The notes beneath the pieces were generated by a model. The model was not told the DNA's origin. It did no database searches and worked only from the letters and a program-made list of their open reading frames with translations. Below, one piece after another: positions 41,128 through 52,244 of a stretch of 64,000 bases of DNA. Each line of letters opens with the position of its first letter. Positions within the stretch are counted from its first letter, which is position 1. The translations under genes and the position numbers were made by a program. The stretch comes from Azolla caroliniana (Eukaryota; Polypodiophyta): positions 20,274,001-20,338,000 of the forward strand of contig JBHGNT010000002.1 of the NCBI GenBank assembly GCA_043228905.1, read 5' to 3'.

Positions 41128-43916
41128 ATGCCGCTCGAAGTATCTAAAGAACTCTGCACCTGGATGTCCAGAGACGGCCTCTCAGGATATCTCAACATCC
41201 ACGATGCACATCCCCACCCAGAAGCTCAGGCCATCGCCAGAAGGATCGACCCCGACACCATCTCCGACAACATGATCCGAGCAACGCTTCATTTATAGAG
41301 GGGGGGGTGAACACGATATTGATGCGCCACCTCAACACATCTTGGAGTAGCATTTCAAAGAATATTCAATCTCGGGAAAAGCTCATCGCACACATGGAGG
41401 TGCCAATGAGTTCTTTGGGAACCTAGCCCATTTCCTCCTCGAGTATGCTTGCACCCACACAAAACCCTATGGCATGCCGAAGAAAAAAGCAGGATTGATT
41501 ATTACGGCTTACCGCGACGGAACAATCGATTGGGGGATCGTCACCGAGGAAGGTGTCTGAGCGGCCATCACTTCTTTTTAATTGGGGAAACCATTTTTAC
41601 CCATACTAGCACAATATACTGTCGTGTTGTACCCTCCCCAAGAACAACCTCCACGGCAGACATTGGCGCTCCCTGCTCCACCTCCTAGGGCTAAACGACA
41701 ACGAACGTTGCAGTTGTCGCATGAAGAGTTGCAGGATGACAATACCCAAGCCCTCTGCACAACCCACGACGAGCAAAACACCAAAGACAGGGACAACATT
41801 AGTATACGAGGTCGTGATAAGACGACACGGGCAATACCCTCCCCCCGACCGACACCACCCTAAAAACCAGCCAAACATGCCAAACAACCAAAGTCTATTC
41901 TAGATGTCCCACGGTTAGTGGTGACCGAACGACAACAGGAGCGCACAAAACAAGCATCCCTAGAACTTGATCCGGTCGCAAAACGCCGCCACACCAACAC
42001 TAGCAGCACCACACAGAGTAAGAATGGAACGACGGATGCCAACAAACAATTGGTCACCATCCCGAAGGTAGCTGTCGCGATCATGACAATCACCACACTG
42101 GATCCCAACAAACCTATTGAGCAAGGCCAACAATCATGATTTTCAGAGGATGAAGTGTTAACCTTCTGTGATCTGCTAGGGGAGGCATTCAAGCTCGGAG
42201 AAATTTTGCAACGCGGCACGACATACGAGCTCATCGATTGTTTGGCTCGTCTCCAAGTAGCTGTCGCAGCCCACATGGCCCAGGAATACGCCGAACAACA
42301 AGTCATAGAGAGGGCCTTAGAAAATGAGCCGTCTTCAGATGATGAGCTAAAATTACGGAAGGTTGGACGCAAACATGCCACAAAGAATCACCAAACACGC
42401 ATTGAGCTTCCAGAGCTCAACACGACATTGGTCGAAGTTTACTAGGAATTGGACAGAGCGACGTGTGCCGCCAAAGACTTGGCTAACCGTAACAAAGAGG
42501 CAAGCAAACAAGCAAAAGTTGCCACAGACCTATGACAAGCCTCTGAAGCACAACTGGCCGAATTAAAGCAGCAGATTTGAACACGGGATCAACCACACCG
42601 CTCCCTCTACCGCCTCCCCCTTCTACCCCCAATGACCAATCAACGCAGACAGACTTACCACATCGGTCCAAACAGACCAGCATGGAAACATAGAAGGAAT
42701 AGCCCAATGCGTGTGAACGAACCGACATGGCTGTTTAGACCATGCTGCCTTGCCCTATCGCTCTGGTGACAACGACCGTGCAAACTGACGAAGATATTGG
42801 CGAAACGCTTCGCGAGTACGAAGAAGAGATCGCCATGCACAAAGCCATTGCAGAAGAAGCAAAAGAACGCTATGAGCACGCACAAGCGGAGGCCGTCAAG
42901 AGCAAGGAGCAAGCCATGCACAAGGAGGCCAAACTTACGAAGGCGCTACAAGAACAGACGGTTAAGGTCACAGAGACAGAAAAAAAACGACCAACTCTAT
43001 TACGTCCTTATAGGACATTGCGTCCGCACAAATCACCTCACTAAACAAAGAACTCGTGGAAATGCAGGTATGCTCGAGTCAATGTTTGTAAAAATTCGAA
43101 GACGCCAAAACGCGCGCATCCGGTTATTTGACGAGCTCGACAAACACCAAATGGATAGTATCAACGAACGCGAACAGACGCACGCAAAGCACATAAAAGA
43201 ATTGGAGAAGGCTCAAACACAGTCCAGCCAACGAATTGACAGAGTAACGGAGGAAGTAGTGGCAAGGGTCAAGTCAATCAATACATCCTGCAAACGTCTT
43301 ATGGCGAAAGTATGGCTCAATATAGAAAAAGCCAAGCACGAGACGTTGGCTCTTCAAACAATGTACGACACACGAGAGGAACGCATCAATGCGTTAGTCA
43401 TGAAGCAATGATAGATATTAAACAAAAAGGTCGATGAAACATTAGCTGCAGGTTGGCTCAAGCAGCCGAATTGCAAGTCCTACGGGTAGACGCCGAAAAC
43501 CGAAGGAAAGAAGGAAAAGGCTTCGACAAGATGGACGACAACAGCATACAAATGATCCGAGAAGACCTCACGGAGGATTTTCATGCCTTAGCCGATGCCC
43601 ACACCAAAGCTATCACCACCCTCCTTGAGGAATTCAATGACGATCAAATGCTATTGATGATCGAAACGGAGCAAGCCTTGAATGATAACGCCCCGAAACA
43701 ACTTGCCGTAGTCGACGAATGATCGATGAGGCCGGACAGCCACATCGCAACCTCACCAATAATCCTGAGCTGAGCTACGACAACAAGGAGCTTGCAACAG
43801 ACACTTTGGCCGAAAACACCAACGCACCACGACTCGACCCCGCAACCATTGCAAAGGACGAACCAGCTGAACCAAACTAGACGGAGGGAGTCCTCCACAT
43901 TTTGACCAAGGATTAA
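41128..43916 (+). pseudogene. Gyp-D ORF3: unknown coiled-coil protein downstream of pol
   Basis: It starts MPLEVSKELCTWMSRDGLSG. The N-terminal domain matches Gyp-A ORF3 (HPEAQAIARRIDPDT, FKEYSISGKAHR, LAHFLLEYACTHTKPYGM, GTIDWGIVTEEG), with frame changes near 41300-41570. A proline-rich linker (PPQEQPPRQTLALPAPPPR) and a conserved block GTTYELIDCLARLQ, MAQEYAEQQVIERAL (about 42215-42320) follow. The next part, to 43690, is a long charged coiled coil (YEEEIAMHKAIAEEAKERYE, KHIKELEKAQTQSSQRIDRV). The end, TEGVLHILTKD-stop at 43914, parallels TEPNILDILNDE in Gyp-A. Roughly 930 residues if whole. No transmembrane segment is obvious. Function unknown. Confidence 0.65.
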
Positions 43917-43988
43917 CTGTAATATATACTAAATTAATTTCACCAAAGTTTTTTACGAATGGGAAATTTCGATTTGTTGGGTTCGACG

Positions 43989-44420
43989 TGGCAAGGCACT
44001 GTCCCATGGGTGTGCCAGGTGTTGTCTGTGGGCCAAAATAGTAACATATATGAATCACAGGAGGTATTAGGTAGCAGAAGGTAAACAACCGAAAGCAATC
44101 AGAAGCAACCAAAATAAACACAATTGTAAATGTGGAAGGAGAAGGAGCACGCCAAGGAACATCTATATAAGGAGCGACAGATCGAAGGAAGAAAGGAGAG
44201 ACATATAGGAGAGAAGTCTGAGGTTATTACGTAATTAATCATACTACAGTGTATTTGGTTCATTCTGGCAGATAGCTGTGTAACTGTAATCATTACGCAT
44301 TCCGTAATCTAAACAATGTTGGGTCTATGTTGTGTCATTGTTTGCTTTTAATAATTGTTAAGTAATCTATCTCTCCCGATCGTGTATACATAAGTCGAGG
44401 CTTTCTCTTACGTAATGTGT
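43989..44420 (+). repeat. Gyp-D 3' LTR (right edge approximate)
   Basis: It starts TGGCAAGGCACTGTCCCATG, matching the start of the Gyp-A LTR. A TATA box (TATATAAGG) lies at 44164-44172. The right edge is unclear; sequence that reads as decayed copia begins by about 44500. Confidence 0.55.
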
Positions 44421-44499
44421 AGGGTGTCATCCCGTTTCATAAAGGCGATCTGACCACCACGTAATATAGTCCTCTCGTCCGATTCCGCTTAGGAATCGA

Positions 44500-44606
44500 A
44501 GGTGTAGCCTCCGGAGAGGAAGGCAAGAAGAAGTTACACCGATTGACCTGCCCAAAGAATCCCGTGATACGTTATGGGTATAATGAGTACATGGCGCATC
44601 ACTATG
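44500..44606 (+). pseudogene. Cop-D: fragment before the Cop-C insertion
   Basis: The short frame reads PKNPVIRYGYNEYMAHHYAY across the Cop-C insertion, continuing at 49751 with MKKVADVHESESYAEAVKG. This is the linker before RT in Ty1/copia polyproteins. Upstream integrase is missing. It shows that Cop-D was already present when Cop-C and the solo LTR at 49865 inserted. Confidence 0.6.
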
Positions 44607-44908
44607 TGTTGGCATAAAAGGCACTCCTTCCAAGTTGTATCCATCCGTGTGTGAACTTGTTAATAAGTTAGGGCTTAGTATATAAGCGAATACCTAACAC
44701 TGTAATGAAGGAGACGATGACGAGCAGACGATCGTAATCTCTGAGACAGAGAGAAACACATTGTGCAGAAATAAGAAGCTTTCCATTAAAGCTTGCAACT
44801 GTGTAAGTCTATATCTGCCTTCTCCGTCTTCTGTGTGTATGTTGTTTGCTGTTCATAGCCATAAGATCTGAACACACACTTCCGCATAACTGTCGAAATT
44901 AACCAACA
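44607..44908 (+). repeat. Cop-C 5' LTR
   Basis: TGTTGGCATAAAAGGCAC to AAATTAACCAACA. TATA-like TATATAAG at 44679-44686. It is followed two bases later by the PBS. Confidence 0.95.
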
Positions 44909-44910
44909 AC

Positions 44911-44923
44911 TGGTATTAGAGCA
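44911..44923 (+). promoter_or_regulatory. Cop-C primer-binding site
   Basis: TGGTATTAGAGCA, complementary to initiator tRNA-Met with small changes, two bases after the LTR. Confidence 0.92.
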
Positions 44924-45010
44924 GTGTTCTGCTGTGCAACGGCAACAGATAACAGAAGAAGAAGCTAAAAGAAAAGACCAAGTCAGAAACATCAAATCCA
45001 CAGAAAGAAT

Positions 45011-45830
45011 ATGGCTTCAACATCCGCTACAGGAGCTAAAATTAGAAAGTTCGATGGCAAAAACTTTGGCCTGTGGGAAGAGATGATGCAGGATGTGCTG
45101 ATTATCCGAAGACAGGTCGAAGACATTCGGCATAACAAAAGGCCTACTTCGATGACAACAGAAGAGTGGAGATCAATGGACGAAATAGCACGCTCCACCA
45201 TCCGAATGGATCTGGCTGAAAACGTCTATTTCAGCATGGCAAAAGAGATGACAACGTTCTCATTGTGAGAGAAATTACAGGCCATATATGAGAAGAAGTC
45301 CTCATCTTCAAAACTTATCTTGATCAAACAATTGTTCAACATGAAGATGAAAGAGACTGATCCGGAAACCTCCCACATCAACTCCTTCAGCCGGGTGTTG
45401 TCAGAGCTCTCGTTCCAAGGGATCAACTTCGAAGAAGAAGTGAAAGACCTTGCCCTCCTATCGAGCTTGCCGGCGTGTTGGGAGGTATTTTGTACGACAT
45501 ACGCCAATAGCCGACCGATCCTAAATCTGGACGAAACAACCGGCCAAGTCCTCATAGAGGACATCAAGCGAAAATTAATGGCACTAACCATCGATGAGTC
45601 GGCAGAAGCCCATCACTCGACCGAGTCGTTTGACCGATAGAGTCGAACGAAAGAACAAGCCGACAGAACCGGTCGTTGCTAAACCAGATCAATAACAAGG
45701 GGTGACTGACAGCGGTCAAAGTCGAGAACAGGCCACAATGTTTCCGACTGCTGGTTGATAAAAAGAAAAGAGAGTGGTCGGTGATCCGAGCCGAATCGGG
45801 GACGTTCTGACTCGGAACACTCTCCAGTCG
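45011..45830 (+). pseudogene. Cop-C gag
   Basis: It starts MASTSATGAKIRKFDGKNFG and contains LWEEMMQDVLIIRRQVEDIR, then LILIKQLFNMKMKETDPETS and LLSSLPACWEVFCTTYANSR, a standard copia gag core (UBN2/DUF4219 type). A TGA at 45266 interrupts where Trp is expected (FSL-stop-EKLQ). The frame breaks after ESFDR-stop (45640). About 45730-45765 keeps the end of a zinc knuckle (TGHNVSDCW) but the first Cys pair is not clear. Confidence 0.88.
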
Positions 45831-45899
45831 GCAACCAGATCAATGTTGCTGACACCCGATCCGGAGAAATCCTCTCCCTAGAGGATTCGATGATCGGAG

Positions 45900-47188
45900 A
45901 AGTCCTCTACAGTGCACAAGTTGTACACACGTGGCTACTAGACTTTGGTGCCACATTTCACGTGATCCCTAACGTTGAATGGTTCTCGAACTATTCAGCC
46001 GAGGCCAACAACACAGTTCGACTGGGAAACGGGTAGGAGTGCAAGATAGCCGGAATTGGGGAGGTTCTCATCAGATTGCCAAATGGCAACACAATAACCC
46101 TACACCGAGTTCGGCACATACCCGATTTAAAGAGGAGTCTGGTCTCCATCGGCATGTTAGCCGAAGATGGGTATCGAATGACTCTACATGAGTCGACATG
46201 GGTGATTAGCTGAGGAAACCTAAAAATCAGGAGTGGGTACAAGTACAACAATCTGTACCCATTGATGGCGATCAACCCTGAAGGGGCCGTGAACGTAGCC
46301 GAGAAAACCGACCCGAACTTATGGCATGGCCGACTTGGCCACATGTCTCAAGCCGGACTTGATCGGCTGATGTCGGTCGGTTACATCCCGAAACTCTAGG
46401 CAAAGACGGACTTCTGTGAGCATTGTCGATATGGGAAATAGACCCTAAGTCTGCACTCTCTCCACTATGAGATGGTACGACCACCCCTAGAGCTCGTGCG
46501 CACAGACATATGTGGGCCCATGCCAGAGCGATCACTAGGAGGCTCTCGGTACTTCATCACATTCGTAGATGACTGTACACGGAAGGTTTGGGCATACTCC
46601 ATCAAGTCCAAAGATGAAGCGCTCGAGGTCTTCACTCGATGGGTATCTGAAGTGGAGAACTGGTTGGGACACAGAGTGGAGACACTCCGATCTGACAACA
46701 GAGGTGAGTACACCTCCAGAGCCTTCTAACAGTACCTGTTCGAAAAAGGGATCCGGCATCAAAATACCGTTCCTTACACACCCATGCAGAATGGGGTGGC
46801 TGAACGGATTAACCGAACGATCCAGGAGAGGGTGACGACAATGCTCTAGCAAGCCGGACTGAAGTTGTAATTATGGTCCGAGGCATTGCAGATGGCAATG
46901 TACCTGATAAAGCTAGCGTCGTGAAGAGAAATTAGGCTCGAAGTGCCACAGGCACTATGGTCAGGCAAACAACCGACCTACAATAGGCTCCATATATTCG
47001 GATGCGAAGCCTACGCGTTCATCCCCAGGGACAAAAGGAGAAAGTTGGCACCCCATGCAACAAAGTGCACATTTCTCGGTTATGGAACCTATGGGGACTT
47101 CGGCTACCGGCTATGGGACCCTGAGAACCGGAAATTGATCTGGAGCAGCGACGTAGTCTTCAATGAAGACTCTATCTTCTCTTAGCGG
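45900..47188 (+). pseudogene. Cop-C protease and integrase
   Basis: Protease: TWLLDFGATFHVIPNVEWFS, a DSGAT-type site where Ser is Phe but the Asp is kept. Integrase zinc region: LWHGRLGHMSQAGLDRLMSV and FCEHCRYGK. Core: LELVRTDICGPMPERS (first Asp), LRSDNRGEYTSRAF (second Asp), NGVAERINRTIQERV (Glu). C-terminal: LHIFGCEAYAFIPRDKRRK and GDFGYRLWDPENRKLIWS. Stops are frequent (about 46036, 46212, 46398, 46439, 46727, 46847, 46868, 46922, 47183), mostly TAG. Collinear with other copia elements. Confidence 0.92.
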
Positions 47189-47189
47189 A

Positions 47190-47690
47190 ACCAACAGAAA
47201 ACAGTTGGCAAGAAGGTATCCTTCCACGATGACAGGACTGTCGTGGAAGGACCGACCAACCGGGGTGAATCGGAGACTCGACAAATAGTCGAACTCCAAC
47301 AAGCTGCCAACTTCCCTATCGACACCGAATTGGCAACAAGTCCTATCGTCGAACTCAAAGACAAAGTCTTCAAAGACACAGCCGAATCGACAAGAGTCGA
47401 CAAAGGCAAAGTCACTAAGAGGCAAGTCAGAACCGAGTCGACAACAACCACCACAAGGGAGAACAACCAAACACCGCCGAAATCTCAAACCAAGGGCGGG
47501 ACACCTCACCAGACTCTTGACACAACTGGTTCAACAAACACCGATCTTCAATTGGAACCGATCAAAGAATCCAAACCAGATATTACGGCACCCAGGAGAT
47601 TTGGATGAGCTCGAAGGTCAACAGAGTTTTATCAACCGGGCCTCGACTCTGTCAACTACACGGATGCAGGCGAACCAAGCACGTATGACG
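47190..47690 (+). pseudogene. Cop-C linker between integrase and RT
   Basis: A polar, Thr/Glu/Lys-rich frame (47243-47608, 121 aa) with no domain, such as ATSPIVELKDKVFKDTAEST. Copia polyproteins usually have such a spacer between integrase and RT. It ends at a stop, and the RT begins in the neighbouring frame. Confidence 0.6.
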
Positions 47691-47731
47691 AAGCTATGGC
47701 CGCATTGGATGCTGAAACATAGCTGCAGGCC

Positions 47732-49291
47732 ATGAAATCCGAAATGGACTTGATTCATCAGAATCAGACATGGGAGTTGGTTGAACTACCAGCACGAAGA
47801 AAGTTGCTACCTTGCAAATGGGTGTTCCGATACAAGTATGTATCCGACTCAGAGAAACCCAAGTACAAAGCTCGGGTTGTCGCGAAAGGATTCAAACATG
47901 AATACGGGGTTGACTACGATGAGATATTCTCACCAGTAGTCAAGATGATCACCCTCCGACTCCCACTAGAAGTCGTGGCGACAGAAGATCTAGAGCTCGA
48001 GCATATGGACATAAAGACGACATTCCTACACGGAGATCCGGAAGAAGACATATACATGTCTCAACCGGTAGGTTTCATGGCGATGGGGAAGGACAATCAC
48101 CTCATATGCAGACTAAAGAAAAGTCTATATGGCCTCAAACAAGCGCCGAGAATGTGGTACCAAAAGTTCGACTCCCACATAAGGCAGCTTGGATACGACA
48201 GATCAGACTCTGACCCATGCATGTATGTTCGGCAACTGGCTGATGAGTCCAGGATCTATCTGATCCTCTATGTCGACGACATGTTGATTGCAGGGAGAAA
48301 TCAAGCAGAGATCGGAAAGCTCAAGTGGAGCCTTCACGCAAAGTTCGCGATGAAGGAACTCGGACAAGCCCGACACATACTGGGCATGAGGATAGAGCGA
48401 AATCGGACGACCAAAACTCTCCGACTCTCCGAGTCCGAATACATCCGCAAGGTGTTGAAGCGCTTGAACATGGACAATGCGAAGCCAGCACCAACGCCGC
48501 TTCTGACGTCGATCAGACTATCAGACATAGAATCTCCTACAAACGACAAGGAGAGAGAGCTTAGTGGAAAGATACCCTACGCATCAGCAGTAGGAAGTAT
48601 CATGTACGCAATGGTGGCGACCCGACCCGACCTAGCCTATGTCGTAGGGGTGGTCAGTTGGTACATGTCAAACCCAAGAAAGAAGCATTGGGAGGCTGTC
48701 AAGCATATCCTTAGGTATTTGAAAGGAACCATGGATGCACAACTAACATTCGGTTCGACAACATCAACCAAACTTGATGGCTACACCGATTCCAACTACG
48801 CTGGAAACACAGATAATCGGAAATCGACATCAAGCTACATCTTCACCTATAGTGGCGGTGCAATATCATGGAGGTCGAAAATTCAAGAGTGCACAACTCT
48901 GTCTACCACAGAAGTCGAATACATAACAGCATCAGAAGCAGCGAAGGAAGCGATATGGCTGCACCGACTGTCTGCTGATTTCGGAACTGCAAACCGAACA
49001 GACCGACCAGCGCCAACCATCTATTGCGACTCACAGAGTGCAATACACCTCATAAACAATCCCATCTACCATGTGAAGACGAAGCACATTGAGGTGCAGT
49101 ATCATCATATCTGGGAGCTCGTGACTGAGAAGAAACTCAAAGTCCGGAAGATCGACACTGAGGTGAACATTGCCGATTGCCTGACAAAGCCAGTCCCAGA
49201 TCAACGCTTTGGAACGCTAAGGACGAAGATGGGGCTACGACAAGTGACCGAGCAGAAGAAAGCCAAACGAGGAGCAGAAGGTAAGAGTTGA
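47732..49291 (+). CDS. Cop-C reverse transcriptase and RNase H, intact 519-aa frame
   Basis: It opens MKSEMDLIHQNQTWELVELP; a TAG lies just upstream at about 47720, so the shown Met is the first in the open frame rather than a natural start. RT motifs: KARVVAKGFKHEYGVDYDEI, HMDIKTTFLHGDPEEDIYM, KSLYGLKQAPRMWYQKFDSH, LYVDDMLIAGRN (catalytic YVDD), LKRLNMDNAKPAPTPL. RNase H motifs: YTDSNYAGNTDNRKSTSSYI, LSTTEVEYITASEAAKEA, YCDSQSAIHLINN, IADCLTKPVPDQRFG. This is the longest undamaged pol piece in the window. Expression is doubtful because gag and integrase are broken. Confidence 0.93.
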   Translation: MKSEMDLIHQNQTWELVELPARRKLLPCKWVFRYKYVSDSEKPKYKARVVAKGFKHEYGVDYDEIFSPVVKMITLRLPLEVVATEDLELEHMDIKTTFLHGDPEEDIYMSQPVGFMAMGKDNHLICRLKKSLYGLKQAPRMWYQKFDSHIRQLGYDRSDSDPCMYVRQLADESRIYLILYVDDMLIAGRNQAEIGKLKWSLHAKFAMKELGQARHILGMRIERNRTTKTLRLSESEYIRKVLKRLNMDNAKPAPTPLLTSIRLSDIESPTNDKERELSGKIPYASAVGSIMYAMVATRPDLAYVVGVVSWYMSNPRKKHWEAVKHILRYLKGTMDAQLTFGSTTSTKLDGYTDSNYAGNTDNRKSTSSYIFTYSGGAISWRSKIQECTTLSTTEVEYITASEAAKEAIWLHRLSADFGTANRTDRPAPTIYCDSQSAIHLINNPIYHVKTKHIEVQYHHIWELVTEKKLKVRKIDTEVNIADCLTKPVPDQRFGTLRTKMGLRQVTEQKKAKRGAEGKS

Positions 49292-49427
49292 CCGACACTC
49301 ATACTATACCTCTGTCGACTTGGCTACTTGCCGACAAACTAGTAACATAAGATCTACTTAAATTTGTAATCTAGGTTTACGGGGGAGATAACCCCAAGCA
49401 CTTGTACATGCAAGAAAGAGAAGTCCT

Positions 49428-49441
49428 TTTACGGGGGATTT
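49428..49441 (+). promoter_or_regulatory. Cop-C polypurine tract
   Basis: TTTTACGGGGGATT precedes the TGTTGG start of the 3' LTR. A similar TTTACGGGGGAGATAA sits about 55 bp upstream (49376-49392) and may be a second or decoy tract. Confidence 0.6.
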
Positions 49442-49745
49442 TGTTGGCATAAAAGGCCGATTCCTTCCAAGTTGTATCCGTCCGAGTGTGAACTCGTTAA
49501 TAAGTTAGGGTTTAGTATATAAGAGAATACCTAACATTGTAATGAAGGAGATGATGACGAGTAGATGATTGTAATCTCTAAGAGAGAGAGAAATGCATTG
49601 TGCAAAAATAAGAAGCTTTCCATTAAAGCTTGCAACTGTGTAAGTCTATTTCTGCCTTCTTTATCTTCTGTGTGTATGTTGTTTGTTGTTCATAGCCATA
49701 AGATCTGAACACACACTTCTACATAACTGTCGAAATTATCCCACA
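49442..49745 (+). repeat. Cop-C 3' LTR
   Basis: TGTTGGCATAAAAGGCCG to AAATTATCCCACA; nearly collinear with 44607-44908 with scattered substitutions. Confidence 0.95.
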
Positions 49746-49864
49746 CTATGCATACATGAAGAAAGTGGCGGATGTGCATGAGTCGGAGAGCTACGCAGAA
49801 GCGGTGAAAGGTGCGAATTGGTGTGCTGCAATGGAGGAAGAAATGTGGCACTCGATGCCAACGA

Positions 49865-50439
49865 TGAAGAGAATAGACGTGGAATATTGCTCGGCCACAA
49901 CCGAGCCTTGAATCACAGGAATGGGAATGAAACATAGAAATGGGAAGTGGAGAGTACACAAAGGAAATACAGAGGATGTTTACGTGGAAAACCCAAATAG
50001 GGAAAAACAAGGAGAGCCCACGGACTCCAACCATCACTATAGGAGAAAGGTACAATCAGAGCGTCGAAGGCAACGACCTCGAGCTCTATATCTTTGCCAA
50101 TCGGCGGTTACAACAGAGTATCTCTCTGTATCTCACACTCTCTCCCTCTCTATCGCTCTTTGTACAATAGTTACAACGATATAAACAACAACACTCTCTC
50201 ACTTTCTAAAGCGATTGCCCTAAGTCATATTTATACTTATATGAACTTAGGGCTATTTACAAATATAGCCTCAATAGGCTTACTCAAAACATATCTACAA
50301 ATATGTCTTCTCTTTCGGTTCTCACCGGCTCTCTTCCAGTTCTCATCGGGTCTCCTCTGGTTTCCAGATCTCTTCCGGTTCTCATTGGGTCCTCTTAATT
50401 CATCACTGGGTCCCATCCGGAGGGACCGATTTCCCAACA
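49865..50439 (-). repeat. Solo LTR of the Cop-F/G subfamily, minus orientation
   Basis: On the plus strand it runs TGAAGAGAATAGACGTGG to CCGATTTCCCAACA. AACGA at 49860-49864 and 50440-50444 is a perfect target duplication. It interrupts Cop-D: without it the frame reads AANDTWDLIDPP. The CCGG-rich minisatellite is short here. Confidence 0.94.
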
Positions 50440-52072
50440 AACGACACATGGGACCTGATTGACCCGCCCAGACATTGCAAACTCATCGAATGCAAGTGGG
50501 TATACAAGGTGAAGTACAATGCTGATGGTTCAGTCAACGAATACAAGGCCCAGTTAGTGACCAAAGGATATGCGTAGACCCATGGAATCGAGTATGACGA
50601 GACCTTCACTCTAGTAGTGAAGATTACGATGGTTCGTGTGGTGTTGGCAGATGATGGGACAAGGGGGTGGCATCTTAACCAAATGAACGTGAAGAATATG
50701 TTTCTTCAAGGCGACCTTGAAGAACAAGTCTACCTGACCCAAACCCTGGATTTCAGTCGGAGATGAACTCGTCAGCAATGTGCCGACTCAAGAAGTCGCT
50801 CTACGGCTTGCAGCAAACCCCCCGAGCTTGGAATTCGAAGATAACACACCGGTTGCGTAAGATGGGGTTTGTGGCATCAAAGTCCGACTCTTCCTTGTTC
50901 ATCCGTATAGGTCTGAAAGGTTTGGTATGCATTTTGTTATATGTCGACGATTTGGTTGTTATTGGGCCCGACCTCACAAAAATTGGCCAAATGAAGTCCC
51001 AACTGTCGAACACATTCGAAATGAAGGACTTGGGGGAACTTCATTACTTCCTCAGGATCTAAGTGATCCATACCCCCGATGGCATATTGCTATCTCAACG
51101 ACACTATGTGCTGAATATGCTATATAAGTTTGGCATGACCGGCTTGCAATGAGAAACGGTTCTGACAAATTGTTGGAAGCTTTATCTATTTAACAATAAC
51201 CCGACTCGACATCAGTTGTTTGGTCAGAGTGATCAATCAATTCAGACAGAGGCCGACCATCGAGCACCTTCAGTGCGTGCATTGACTCTTGAGATATGTG
51301 AGCAGCACTAAGGATCAGGGACTGTTATACCGACACGGTATAACCGAAAAGCTAGTCGGTTATACAGATGCCGATTGGGCCGGTGATGCGTCAAATTGTC
51401 GGTCCACCTCCGGTTTCATGTTTTCTCTCGGGAGCGCGAATGTTGCATGCAGCAGCAAGAAGCAACTAATAGTGGCTCTATCGAGCACTAAGGCTGAGTA
51501 TTGGGGCGTTATCGTCGCTACTTGTGAAGGCATTTGGCTTCGGCGGCTAATGCAAGACCTCCGGATCGAAGTACCGACTTCGATCCCGATCTATTGTGAC
51601 AACATGAGTAGCATGCATTTGGCCAAGAACCCTATATTCCATGCTCAAACAAAGCACATAGAAGTGCATTACCACTTTGTGCACGAGCGGGTCCTGAGTG
51701 GTGAGGTCGAACTCCGGTATGTTCATGCGGATCGACAGGCTCCTAACATCTTCACCAAGCCACTCAGATTGGACAAGTTGCAACATGTTTTGGAGATGCT
51801 TGGGCTACAACATCTCGACATGCCACACTTGAGGGGGAGAACCGGAACAAGATTCAGAGAGACGGGTAAAGGCATCGGAGAAGTAGTCGGGAAGGAGGAG
51901 AAGGCCGACAGTGGGGGAGACAAGAAGAAAAAGGGAGCCGAGTTGACTAAAGAAGTCTGCACATACAAAAAAGTCGGAACAAGAGGTGACAACGGTAGAG
52001 TCCAGAAGGACAAAGTTGACCGGAAGAAGAAGGCCAAGACCGGGACATGGTTTGATGTGATAAGGGCTTGAA
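50440..52072 (+). pseudogene. Cop-D reverse transcriptase and RNase H
   Basis: It reads NDTWDLIDPPRHCKLIECKW, then VTKGYA-stop-THGIEYDETF, MNVKNMFLQGDLEEQVYL, KSLYGLQQTPRAWNSKI, LLYVDDLVVIGPDL (catalytic YVDD), MKDLGELHYFLRI. RNase H from 51289 is one open frame of 260 aa: LRYVSSTKDQGLLYRHG, YTDADWAGDASNCRSTSGF, LSSTKAEYWGVIVATCEGIW, YCDNMSSMHLAKNPIFH. The last ~70 residues are Lys/Gly-rich. Stops and frameshifts lie at about 50575, 50765, 51060 and 51150. Distinct from Cop-A/B/C. Confidence 0.92.
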
Positions 52073-52244
52073 TATTGAGGACGAATTGGAGATAGCCAAT
52101 TCGGACAAGAGTTAGAACAAAACAGAGGCATCCGATTCGAAGAAGTTGAATCAACAGAAGGCCAAACGATGAGAGGGTAACAGAAGTCAACGCCGACATG
52201 GAGGAACCGACTGGTCGTGAAGCGCCGAAGTCATAGTAACGAAG

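Larger units (their letters stand above)
37481..44420 (+). mobile_element. Gyp-D: 5'-truncated relative of Gyp-A
   Basis: It carries the end of protease, RT, RNase H, integrase, ORF3 and a 3' LTR in the same order as Gyp-A, but lacks its 5' LTR, gag and protease core. Protein identity with Gyp-A is moderate, so the two are distinct families of one lineage. Its left edge abuts the Gyp-A LTR, so Gyp-A may have inserted into it or both were joined by deletion. The right LTR edge is uncertain because decayed Cop-D sequence follows. Confidence 0.75.
44607..49745 (+). mobile_element. Cop-C: complete, decayed Ty1/copia element with short LTRs
   Basis: LTRs of 302 bp (44607-44908) and 304 bp (49442-49745) flank a full gag-protease-integrase-RT-RNase H region. 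CTATG at 44602-44606 and 49746-49750 is a perfect target duplication. The family is distinct from Cop-A/B: short LTRs, no minisatellite, different gag. Several stops are in gag and integrase, while the RT/RNase H frame is intact. It lies within Cop-D. Confidence 0.95.

Noticed and set aside
47732-49291. Cop-C as an active retrotransposon because its RT/RNase H frame is intact
   Set aside because: Gag and integrase carry about ten stops, the protease Ser is changed, and the two LTRs have diverged.
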